Shown one piece after another: positions 50,070 to 57,633 of a stretch of 58,247 nucleotides of DNA. The DNA lies in contig JAKPXB010000051.1 in NCBI GenBank assembly GCA_029570375.1, positions 1 to 58,247 of the forward strand, in the 5' to 3' direction. Position numbers and translations under genes: made by a program. Under the pieces are notes generated by a model. The model was not told where the DNA came from. It worked only from the letters and a program-made list of their open reading frames with translations, and made no database searches. The stretch's first letter is position 1, and each line of letters begins with the position of its first letter. Source of the DNA: Bacillota bacterium (lineage in GTDB: Bacteria > Bacillota > Clostridia > Saccharofermentanales > DTU023).

Positions 50070-51946
50070 CCTACAAACCGCTGGCCGATTTGGCAGAACG
50101 TTACAGAAAAGAAACGGCATGCTATGAACGCACCATCGTCGTCTGCGCGGGAACAGGCTGTCTTGCGAACGGTTCGGGCGAAGTCTATGAGGCGTTTCTT
50201 GATTATGCCGCAAAAAACAGATACCCGCTCACCGTAGCGATGAAAAAAGAAGAAGCGAAAGGGCTTCTGAAACACAGCGGGTGCCAGGGCTTCTGCCAGA
50301 AAGGACCGCTTGTTGAAATATATCCCGAAGGGTACTGCTACACGCACGTTAAACCTGAAGATGTTCCCGAAATCGTCGAGAAGACATTGATAAGGGGAGA
50401 AGTCGTCGATCGACTTACGTTCCACGACGCCGATGGCGCCCCGATCCCGCGGCAGAAGGACATTCCGTTCTATGCGCGCCAGCAGCGGACGACGCTTGCG
50501 TTCTGCGGATCAATCGACGCCACGGACATCGGCGAATACGCCGCGCGCGGCGGTTACGAGGCCGCGGCGAAAGCCGTGCTGGAGATGTCGCCGGAAGACA
50601 TCTGCCAGGCTATGACAGATTCCGGTCTTCGCGGACGCGGAGGCGGCGGATTTCCGACCGGGAAAAAATGGGAGTTTGCCCGGCGCAATGTGTCGGATAA
50701 AAAATACATCATCTGCAACGGTGACGAGGGAGATCCGGGCGCCTTCATGGACCGGTGTCTGATGGAAGGCAACCCTCACAGCATCATCGAGGGCATGACC
50801 ATCGCCGCACAGGCGATCGGCGCCGACGAGGGCTATATTTATGTCCGCACGGAATATCCGCTTGCTGTGAAAAGACTCCGTCTCGCCGTCAAAGAAGCGG
50901 AGACACACGGGTTCCTCGGCGAATCCATCTTCGGATCAGACCGGGCGTTCTTCATTCATGTTTTCGAGGGAGCGGGCGCATTCGTCTGCGGCGAGGAGAC
51001 GGCGCTGATCGCGTCCATCGAGGGAAAGCGCGGCATGCCCATGCCAAAGCCGCCATTTCCCGCATTGTCCGGTCTCTTTGGCAGACCCACCATCATCAAC
51101 AACGTTGAAACGCTGTCGTCCGTTCCCGTCATTCTTCGCATGGGACCGGAAGCGTACGCGAAACGTGGAACGGAAGCGTCTCCCGGAACAAAAACCTTTG
51201 CGCTCACCGGCCACGTCGCCAACACCGGTCTCATTGAAGTCCCTCTGGGCACGACACTCCGTGAAATCATCGGCGAAATCGGCGGAGGTGTTATCTGCGA
51301 CGGCGAGAATGTCGGACTCGACTTCAAGGCCGTTCAGATCGGCGGGCCATCCGGAGGCTGCCTCACATGGAAACACCTTGACATGCCGCTCGACTACGAG
51401 ACGCTCCGCTCCATCGGTGCCATGGTCGGTTCCGGCGGTCTCGTCGTCATGAATCAGAACACGTGTATGGTTCAGATCGCACGCTTCTTCATGCAGTTCA
51501 CGCAAAATGAATCATGCGGAAAATGCACAGTTTGCCGGGAAGGGACGAAGCAGATGCTGAATCTCCTCGACGATATCATCGAAGGGCGCGCGACGATGGA
51601 GACACTCGAACTCCTGGAAGATCTTGCGGAAACGGTGAGTATCGGTTCGCTGTGCGGTCTCGGAAAAACGGCGCCCAATCCCGTGTTGTCCACGCTCCGC
51701 TATTTCCGCGACGAGTATCTCGCCCACGTGGAAAAACGTCACTGCCCGGCAAACGCCTGCAAAGCGCTCGCGCGTTATTCGATTGATAACGATACGTGCA
51801 AACGCTGCGGACTTTGCGCCAGAAAATGTCCTGTAAACGCGATCAGCGGATCCCGCGAGGAAGGTTACGCCATACAGCCGGAGAAATGTATACGATGCGG
51901 TGCGTGTGCCGCGAACTGCCGATTTAAGGCCATCAAGACCGCATAA
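50066..51946 (+). CDS. hydB: NuoF/HydB-like NAD(H)-binding flavoprotein subunit
   Basis: A 626-residue subunit that carries FMN and reacts with NAD(H). Domains in order: an N-terminal thioredoxin-like [2Fe-2S] domain (about 20-110), the NuoF flavin/NADH domain with GLRGRGGGGFPTGKKW (about 188-203) and ICNGDEGDPGAFMDR, the SLBB domain, the NADH-4Fe-4S segment ESCGKCTVCREG (about 483-494) and a C-terminal two-cluster ferredoxin domain (CKRCGLCARKCPVNAI and CIRCGACAANCRFKAI). This architecture is that of the electron-bifurcating/confurcating trimeric hydrogenases; the exact electron coupling is inferred. Confidence 0.93.
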   Translation: MTYKPLADLAERYRKETACYERTIVVCAGTGCLANGSGEVYEAFLDYAAKNRYPLTVAMKKEEAKGLLKHSGCQGFCQKGPLVEIYPEGYCYTHVKPEDVPEIVEKTLIRGEVVDRLTFHDADGAPIPRQKDIPFYARQQRTTLAFCGSIDATDIGEYAARGGYEAAAKAVLEMSPEDICQAMTDSGLRGRGGGGFPTGKKWEFARRNVSDKKYIICNGDEGDPGAFMDRCLMEGNPHSIIEGMTIAAQAIGADEGYIYVRTEYPLAVKRLRLAVKEAETHGFLGESIFGSDRAFFIHVFEGAGAFVCGEETALIASIEGKRGMPMPKPPFPALSGLFGRPTIINNVETLSSVPVILRMGPEAYAKRGTEASPGTKTFALTGHVANTGLIEVPLGTTLREIIGEIGGGVICDGENVGLDFKAVQIGGPSGGCLTWKHLDMPLDYETLRSIGAMVGSGGLVVMNQNTCMVQIARFFMQFTQNESCGKCTVCREGTKQMLNLLDDIIEGRATMETLELLEDLAETVSIGSLCGLGKTAPNPVLSTLRYFRDEYLAHVEKRHCPANACKALARYSIDNDTCKRCGLCARKCPVNAISGSREEGYAIQPEKCIRCGACAANCRFKAIKTA

Positions 51947-51957
51947 GGAGAATGACC

Positions 51958-53964
51958 ATGGAACGATTTTCGATTACGATTGATCAGTGCCAGGTGCCCT
52001 ACGAGGGAGAAAAAAATCTACTCGAAGTTATCCGCAAAGCCAACATCGACCTTCCCACTTTTTGCTATCACAGCGAAATCAGCGTCTACGGCGCATGCCG
52101 TCTCTGCATGGTTGAAGTCGAGGGGCAGGGCACGGTACCCGCGTGCTCGACGCCGGTCCGTGAAGGCATGGTTGTCCATACGAACACAAAACGCCTGCGG
52201 AAAATGCGGAAAATCATCATCGAGCTTATGCTCGCGAGCCATAACCAGTCATGCACGACGTGCGACACCAGCAACGACTGCCGTTTACAGGCAATCGCCA
52301 AACAGCTCGGCGTCCGCGAGGTGCGCTTTAAGCAGAAAAAAGAATTCGCTCCGGTTGACACGACGAGTGACGCCATCGTGCGCGATCCGAGCAAGTGCGT
52401 TCTCTGCGGCGACTGTGTCCGCGTCTGCAACGAGATCCAGTCGGTGGGCGTTCTTGACTTTGCGGACCGCGGCGCGGACGCGCGCGTAGTTGCCTGCTAC
52501 GATAAGGGTATGGGTGAGATCGAATGCGTCAACTGCGGTCAGTGCGTTAAGGTCTGCCCTGTCGGCGCGCTGACCATCAAATCCGAGATTGACCGTGTTT
52601 TTGAAGCCATTGATGACACTTCGAAAACCGTCGTCGTCCAGATCGCTCCTGCCACGCGCGTCGCCATAGGCGAACAGTTCGGCCTCGACTCCGGGCAGAT
52701 CACAACGGGACAGATGATCACGGCGCTCCGCATGGTCGGATTTGATAAAGTGTTCGATACGGCTTACGGCGCCGATGTTACCGTGATCGAGGAGGGGAGC
52801 GAATTCCTGAAACGATACAGGGAAAACCGCGATCTACCGCAGTTCACATCATGCTGCCCCGCCTGGGTAAAATTCGCGGAGCAGTATTGTCCCGACGTTC
52901 TTTCACTTCTCTCTTCCTGTCGTTCGCCTCAGCAGATGTTTGGATCGCTTGCCAAAGACCAGCTGTCGGACACACTGGGTATCCCGCGCGAGGACATCGT
53001 TGTTGTCTCCGTCATGCCATGCACGGCAAAAAAGTTTGAGGCGCGCCGTCCCGAATTTGCCGTCGACGGCAATCCCGATGTGGACTTTGTTCTCACGACG
53101 CGCGAACTGACGCGTATGATTCAGGAGGTCGGCATTGATTTCTCAAAACTGTCTCCGGGTTCCTTTGATATGCCATTCGGCTTCAACACGGGCGCGGGTG
53201 TCATTTTTGGCGCGTCGGGCGGTGTCTCCGAGGCCGTCCTGAGGTACGCCGCGTCCGCGCTCGGCGAGAACGGCGACCAGACCTTTACCCAGCTTCGCGG
53301 AAGCGAAGGTACCCGCGTGACCGAAATAGAAATCGGCGGCGCAACGCTCCGTCTCGCCGTCGTGAGCGGGCTCGCCAACGCGCGCAGGCTGATCGATCGG
53401 ATCCGGAGCGGCGACGCGCACTATGACCTGATCGAAGTCATGGCCTGCCCGGGCGGATGCGTCAACGGAGGCGGCCAGCCTGTTTCCAAAACGCGCGACA
53501 CGGTATATCGGCGCTCACAGGGGCTTTACAACAACGACCGCATGCTGCAGCTTCATGTCTCCGATGAAAACCCCTATCTTCAGAAAATGTACAGCGACCG
53601 GCTGGATGAAACACGCGCGCATCATCTGCTGCATACAACATATCAGAACCGCAAGCGCGTCGCGCTTGACGATGTCCTGCTTTCCGACAGCGATCCGGAG
53701 AATACCGTCGAGCTGAATTTCTGCTTCGGAACAAGCTGCTATGTGCGCGGCGCGCAAAAGCTGTACAACAATGTACTCAAGGCCATCGAGGAAGAGGGAA
53801 TAGGTGAATTTTGCGCCATTCGGGCGTCCTTCTGCGGAGAACGCTGCAAAAACGGTCCCGTCCTCACGGTAAACAACGAAGTCATCGATCACTGTACGGA
53901 AGAAAAAGCGATGGACGCTATACATAAAATCCTCGCGCGAAAAAAACCTGCTCAGCGCGTCTGA
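51958..53964 (+). CDS. hydA: [FeFe] hydrogenase catalytic subunit
   Basis: A 668-residue H2-producing or H2-consuming enzyme. Domains: N-terminal [2Fe-2S] (1-80), His/Cys [4Fe-4S] (CTTCDTSNDCRL region), two [4Fe-4S] clusters (CVLCGDCVRVCNE and CVNCGQCVKVCPV), then the H-cluster domain with TSCCPAW (297-303), MPCTAKKFE (353-361) and MACPGGCVNGGGQP (495-508), all canonical. A small-subunit-like helix is followed by an extra C-terminal thioredoxin-like [2Fe-2S] domain (CFGTSC and later CGERC). ATG 51958 is 7 bases after AAGGAG; ATG 51952 is too close. It forms the trimer with the two preceding subunits. The maturases HydE, HydF and HydG are not in the window. Confidence 0.95.
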   Translation: MERFSITIDQCQVPYEGEKNLLEVIRKANIDLPTFCYHSEISVYGACRLCMVEVEGQGTVPACSTPVREGMVVHTNTKRLRKMRKIIIELMLASHNQSCTTCDTSNDCRLQAIAKQLGVREVRFKQKKEFAPVDTTSDAIVRDPSKCVLCGDCVRVCNEIQSVGVLDFADRGADARVVACYDKGMGEIECVNCGQCVKVCPVGALTIKSEIDRVFEAIDDTSKTVVVQIAPATRVAIGEQFGLDSGQITTGQMITALRMVGFDKVFDTAYGADVTVIEEGSEFLKRYRENRDLPQFTSCCPAWVKFAEQYCPDVLSLLSSCRSPQQMFGSLAKDQLSDTLGIPREDIVVVSVMPCTAKKFEARRPEFAVDGNPDVDFVLTTRELTRMIQEVGIDFSKLSPGSFDMPFGFNTGAGVIFGASGGVSEAVLRYAASALGENGDQTFTQLRGSEGTRVTEIEIGGATLRLAVVSGLANARRLIDRIRSGDAHYDLIEVMACPGGCVNGGGQPVSKTRDTVYRRSQGLYNNDRMLQLHVSDENPYLQKMYSDRLDETRAHHLLHTTYQNRKRVALDDVLLSDSDPENTVELNFCFGTSCYVRGAQKLYNNVLKAIEEEGIGEFCAIRASFCGERCKNGPVLTVNNEVIDHCTEEKAMDAIHKILARKKPAQRV

Positions 53965-54005
53965 ACTGAAAAGCCTGCGCGGCGGATAAAAAGGAAAACG
54001 ACAAA

Positions 54006-55730
54006 ATGGCAGAAGTATTCACAGATCCCGCGGAACAGGACGACAACGTCATCAAGACAAACCCGGCCAACTGTATGGACTGCTACCGCTGTGTGCGCGC
54101 GTGTCCTGTCAAGGCCATCCGCGTCACAGGCGGTTATGCGCGCGTCGAAGCTGAGCTCTGCATTCAGTGTGGACGCTGCGTGCGCGAATGCCCGCAGCAC
54201 GCCAAACTTATCGCGGGTTCGCTTGCTGAAGTCAAAGCTATGATCGCTTCGGGCGAGCGTGTCGCAGCGAGTGTCGCGCCTTCGTTTCCCGCTGTTTTTC
54301 CCGACTGGCGGAGTACCCGCCTGCCTTCGGCTCTCCGCAGGCTCGGCTTTTGTTACGTCGGGGAGACAGCCGAAGGCGCTGAGGCTATTTCACGCGAATC
54401 GCTGAAACATCTGGAAGACGGAAGCATCTTCACGGCGTGTCCCGTCGTCGTACGTTATATTGAGCAGGAACATCCCGAATTCATTGACAGGCTGATCCGT
54501 GTCGCGTCACCGATGATCGGCCACGCCCGTATTCTGCGCAAACGGCTCGGCGACGACATCAGAATCGTCTTTATCGGCCCCTGCGCCGCTAAAAAACAAG
54601 AAATTAAGCGTTTCGAAAACAATGGAAACGTCGATGCCGCGCTGACGTTTAGCGAACTATGCGAATGGTTTGAGGAAGCCGGAATCGATCTTCGCCACTG
54701 TCCGGAAACGCCGTTTGACGGAGAGGGTGGATACGATGTCGCGCGGCTGTTTCCGCTTGAGGGCGGTATGCTGAAAACATGTGGCATTTCAGCCGACGCC
54801 GCGATAGACGACATCATCCATCCATGCGGTCCGCACGCTGTACGCGAACTGTTTCATAGCCCGCCGTCGGCGTGGTCATTCCGCGCGGCGGAACCACTTT
54901 TCTGCGACGGAGGCTGCATCGGCGGACCGGGATTCCCCAATGATACCAATATCTATCAGCGCCGCCGGCAGGTACTCAGCTATGTCCGTAAAAAACAACT
55001 CGGCAAACCGTCGTCAATTCCCGACGACGTCGATCTCGAGGTATTTTTCGAACACAAAAAGCGCTCACTTTCCATAGATGATGTCAGCGAAACGGAGATT
55101 GAATGCATCCTCGCGGCCACGGGGAAAGCTGACAAGAGCCAGCGCCTCAACTGCGGCGCGTGCGGCTACAACAGTTGCCGCGAGAAAGCGGCGGCCGTCG
55201 CGCTCGGCATGGCGGAAGCTTCGATGTGCATTCCTCAGATGCGCCGGCTCGCGGAACGCAAAATTGACCAGATTATCGAGCTGTCCCCTACAGGTGTCGT
55301 TGTCCTCGACGAAGACCTTCACATCGTACAGATGAATCCGGCTTTCCGTGAGATGTTTCTCTGCACCGACCGCGTCATCGGAAGGGAGATCAGTTACCTT
55401 ATCAGCCCGATCAGCTACGAAAAGGCGGCCGAAGGCGCAGAAGATGCGGTTGAGGCTGTGCGGTCGAAATATGGAAAACGTTATCAGGAAATTGTCTACC
55501 GCTCTGAAGACCGAAAACAGTACATCGGCTTTTACATGAATCTTTCCAAAATCAAACTCGACGGCAGCCAGATGAATCTTATCCGCCAACAGACAATCGA
55601 CCAGGCGAAAACACTCTTGAACCATCAGGTTGAATTTGCGCAGAATATGGCACAGTATCTGGGTGAGAGCACGGCAGAAAGCGAAGCACTTCTCAAACGT
55701 ATGATCGACTTTTATGAGGAAAAGGAATAA
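54006..55730 (+). CDS. Sensory [FeFe] hydrogenase with PAS domain (HydS-like)
   Basis: A 574-residue hydrogenase-like sensor. N-terminal ferredoxin domain with C23-C26-C29-C33 and C52-C55-C58-C62; then an H-cluster domain with degenerate motifs: FTACPVVV replaces TSCCP, GPCAAKKQE replaces MPCxxKxxE, and CDGGCIGGPG replaces CPGGCxxGG. A further Fe-S-type segment LNCGACGYNSCREKAAAV (about 380-397) and a PAS domain (about 418-510, ELSPTGVVVLDEDLHIVQ) follow. The lost cysteines suit a sensor rather than a turnover enzyme. AAGGAAAA precedes ATG 54006. The next gene, a SpoIIE-type phosphatase, starts 4 bases later, so the output is probably protein dephosphorylation. Confidence 0.88.
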   Translation: MAEVFTDPAEQDDNVIKTNPANCMDCYRCVRACPVKAIRVTGGYARVEAELCIQCGRCVRECPQHAKLIAGSLAEVKAMIASGERVAASVAPSFPAVFPDWRSTRLPSALRRLGFCYVGETAEGAEAISRESLKHLEDGSIFTACPVVVRYIEQEHPEFIDRLIRVASPMIGHARILRKRLGDDIRIVFIGPCAAKKQEIKRFENNGNVDAALTFSELCEWFEEAGIDLRHCPETPFDGEGGYDVARLFPLEGGMLKTCGISADAAIDDIIHPCGPHAVRELFHSPPSAWSFRAAEPLFCDGGCIGGPGFPNDTNIYQRRRQVLSYVRKKQLGKPSSIPDDVDLEVFFEHKKRSLSIDDVSETEIECILAATGKADKSQRLNCGACGYNSCREKAAAVALGMAEASMCIPQMRRLAERKIDQIIELSPTGVVVLDEDLHIVQMNPAFREMFLCTDRVIGREISYLISPISYEKAAEGAEDAVEAVRSKYGKRYQEIVYRSEDRKQYIGFYMNLSKIKLDGSQMNLIRQQTIDQAKTLLNHQVEFAQNMAQYLGESTAESEALLKRMIDFYEEKE

Positions 55731-55734
55731 CACC

Positions 55735-56874
55735 ATGCTTCACTACGATACCGTCATACGTCAGCGCATCAAGGACGGGCACACCGTGTGCGGCGATCAT
55801 GTCGAATTTTTCAGCTTCAAGGACAGCTACTATTTCGGCGTGTTCGACGGGATCGGATCAGGCGTCTACGCCAATCTCGCCGCTATCGGCAGCGGATGCC
55901 GCTGGCGCACGATGATTCACGAAGGACTGTCGCTTACGGAAACCTGTGAAACCATCGCCGCCGATATGAACAGGGCGCGAAGCGGCCAAGCACCGTTCAC
56001 GGCATTCAACGCGCTCATGCTGACGCGCCACGGCAACGCGCTCGTGTACACATACGAAGCGCCTAAACCTATTATCCGCCGCGCCGGGGTCATTCAGGTC
56101 ATGGAACCGCGTTTTTACACGGCGGGTTACGAGATCATCGGCGAGTCGAAGTTTGATGTGGACTGCGGCGATCTCGTCTGCCTGATAAGCGACGGTGTCA
56201 GCCAGGCCGGTCTTGGAAGAGGATATGTGCTCGGATGGAGCGAACACGGCGCGGCTTCCATGCTGGAACCTCTTCTGAACGAACATACACCCGGGGATGC
56301 CGCAGACGCCATATTGGAGCATTGCCGGAAGATTTCCGGTTTCCGGCACGAAGACGACGCGACGGCGCTTATCATTCAGACCGTCGAGGCCACCCGTCTC
56401 AGTCTTTTCTCCGGGCCGCCGGGAACGCGGGAACGCGACGCGGATTACGTCGACGCTTTCCGGAAGGCATCAGGAACGCGCGTCATCTGCGGTTCGTCAA
56501 CAAGCGGTCTTTTTGCGCGCGAACTTCACACGTCCGTCAGGCTTTTATCAAAGGGTGACGGACTGCAGTCCCCGCCACGTTACACTTTAGAGGGCGCTGA
56601 CCTCGTCACGGAAGGCGCGCTCGTTCTGAACCAGGCTGCCAACCTGATTACTGCCGGCCTTGACACGATTTCCGGCGACACAACACCGGAGATTTTGACG
56701 CGTATGCTCCTTAAAGCAGATGTCATCGATCTCTACGAGGGAACCGCGCAAAATGAGGCGCATCAGATGCAGCTTTTCAAACAGCTCGGCATCCGCCCGC
56801 GCAAGGAAGCGCTGCGCATCATAGAAAAGGCGCTGGAAAAGCGCGGGAAAATGGTGCGCCACCACATGTTTTAA
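55735..56874 (+). CDS. SpoIIE-type PP2C serine phosphatase, hydrogenase-linked
   Basis: A 379-residue protein whose N-terminal part (about 1-220) is a SpoIIE/PP2C phosphatase domain: metal-binding VFDGIGSG (about 34-41), CLISDGVSQAG and the late DDATALI aspartates. The C-terminal part (about 225-379) has a different domain with TRVICGSSTSGLFARELH and LITAGLDTISGDTTPEI that I do not recognise. ATG 55735 follows AAGGAA at 7 bases. It is translated right after the sensory hydrogenase and likely carries its output; the target phosphoprotein is unknown. It ends the operon. Confidence 0.85.
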   Translation: MLHYDTVIRQRIKDGHTVCGDHVEFFSFKDSYYFGVFDGIGSGVYANLAAIGSGCRWRTMIHEGLSLTETCETIAADMNRARSGQAPFTAFNALMLTRHGNALVYTYEAPKPIIRRAGVIQVMEPRFYTAGYEIIGESKFDVDCGDLVCLISDGVSQAGLGRGYVLGWSEHGAASMLEPLLNEHTPGDAADAILEHCRKISGFRHEDDATALIIQTVEATRLSLFSGPPGTRERDADYVDAFRKASGTRVICGSSTSGLFARELHTSVRLLSKGDGLQSPPRYTLEGADLVTEGALVLNQAANLITAGLDTISGDTTPEILTRMLLKADVIDLYEGTAQNEAHQMQLFKQLGIRPRKEALRIIEKALEKRGKMVRHHMF

Positions 56875-57015
56875 TGCCCCAGTGGCGCATTTCCATCCAG
56901 TTATTCTGGCATTCAGCTTTAAGGGAAAAACTTGTTTTTAATGGACCGGCGATTGATAGATACGATTATATAGATACAATTTAACGAATAATTGGTGAAG
57001 AAAATGTAAAGAAAA

Positions 57016-57044
57016 TTGACAACATTCACGGATTATGCTATTAG
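57016..57044 (+). promoter_or_regulatory. Promoter of the cobalamin-type leader
   Basis: A perfect TTGACA (57016-57021), 17 bases and TATTAG (57039-57044), in an AT-rich gap after the phosphatase gene. The expected start near 57051 is just ahead of the first hairpin of the leader. The rest of 56875-57015 shows no coding sequence and no clear terminator. Confidence 0.6.
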
Positions 57045-57059
57045 TAAAGCACAATATAT

Positions 57060-57180
57060 TTTATGCAGCGACGGCTCAGGCCGTCGCGTCCGGAACAGGG
57101 TGAGAATCCCTACGAGCGGGTCACTGTGATGCGGTGAGGTGATAACCGAAGCCGATAAGTCAGATACGGATTGGAACCGA
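57060..57180 (+). ncRNA. Cobalamin-riboswitch-like leader
   Basis: Conserved cobalamin riboswitch elements occur in order: a perfect 8-bp hairpin with a TCAG loop (57068-57087), GGAACAGGGTGAGAATCCC (57092-57110), GGGTCACTGTGAT (57118-57130), and the B12-box-like GAAGCCGATAAGTCAGATAC (57149-57168). The spacing and order fit the class; the B12 box is a variant of the common form, so the exact ligand form is not certain. It precedes an intrinsic terminator, which would be its expression platform, and a secreted protein gene. Confidence 0.8.
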
Positions 57181-57216
57181 AGCTTCCCTCGATCGGAGCG
57201 GTGTTTTGTCTATACG

Positions 57217-57261
57217 GCACACGCGCTGTTTTTCGAAGGATAGCACGTGTGCTTTTTGTTT
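57217..57261 (+). terminator. Intrinsic terminator of the cobalamin leader
   Basis: An 11-bp stem (GCACACGCGCT with AGCACGTGTGC, one mismatch) spans 57217-57252 and is followed by TTTTTGTTT. It lies 37 bases after the B12-box-like segment, so ligand binding could switch it on. Confidence 0.75.
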
Positions 57262-57543
57262 GGGAATGATTTTCACCGACCGGAAGAAGGGGAGGCGGCA
57301 GAACACACATCGGGGCGAACGCCGCGCCCGCGGCATTCGAGGGAACCTGTCAGTTGAAGCGGTCGGATTCGCCGCGGAAAGGAGCAAGGGGAACAATTGG
57401 CTTTGATACAGAATGGACCGGAAGTCATGGTTGCGCGGGAGCGAAAGCCGTCCATCCCCGCGCAGGCCTGAAAACACCAGCCTGACGAAGAAGGCCAGGC
57501 GCAGATCCGCAGATCTTAATTCAAATAAGTAAAAATACACGCT
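57262..57543 (+). other. Long untranslated stretch between terminator and hairpins
   Basis: A 282-base stretch with no frame that combines a ribosome binding site, a start codon and family resemblance. It contains several short GC-rich complementary segments (for example GCCGCG with CGCGGC near 57321-57334), so it may be folded leader RNA. I see no known riboswitch class in it. Confidence 0.4.
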
Positions 57544-57544
57544 A

Positions 57545-57590
57545 AAGGAGGTACAGAGGGCAGACGCGCCAGCTGACCGCCCTCTGTACC
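57545..57590 (+). promoter_or_regulatory. Strong Shine-Dalgarno and 12-bp hairpin with no adjacent start codon
   Basis: AAGGAGGT at 57545-57552 is an ideal Shine-Dalgarno, but no ATG, GTG or TTG follows at usable spacing. Its last three bases open a perfect 12-bp stem, GGTACAGAGGGC (57550-57561) with GCCCTCTGTACC (57579-57590), around a 17-base loop. The next usable start codon, ATG 57634, lies beyond a second hairpin. Confidence 0.6.
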
Positions 57591-57598
57591 GGTCGGAG

Positions 57599-57633
57599 AG
57601 GAGGGCAATCCAGCGTTTGCCCTCCTTTGTTTT
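57599..57633 (+). terminator. Perfect terminator-like hairpin directly before the start codon
   Basis: AGGAGGGCAA (57599-57608) pairs perfectly with TTGCCCTCCT (57617-57626) around an 8-base loop and is followed by TTGTTTT, which runs straight into ATG 57634. It looks like an intrinsic terminator that must be read through or prevented for the downstream gene to be expressed. The 3' arm carries CCTCC, so the ATG has no purine-rich site just before it. Confidence 0.75.

Noticed and set aside
57206-57406. A 66-codon open frame in the cobalamin-type leader
   Set aside because: It overlaps the terminator hairpin and T-run, has no ribosome binding site and no resemblance to a protein family.
57413-57532. 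A 39-codon basic frame before the double hairpin
   Set aside because: There is no Shine-Dalgarno before the ATG, and Arg/Ser/Pro-rich composition is what random GC-rich leader sequence gives.
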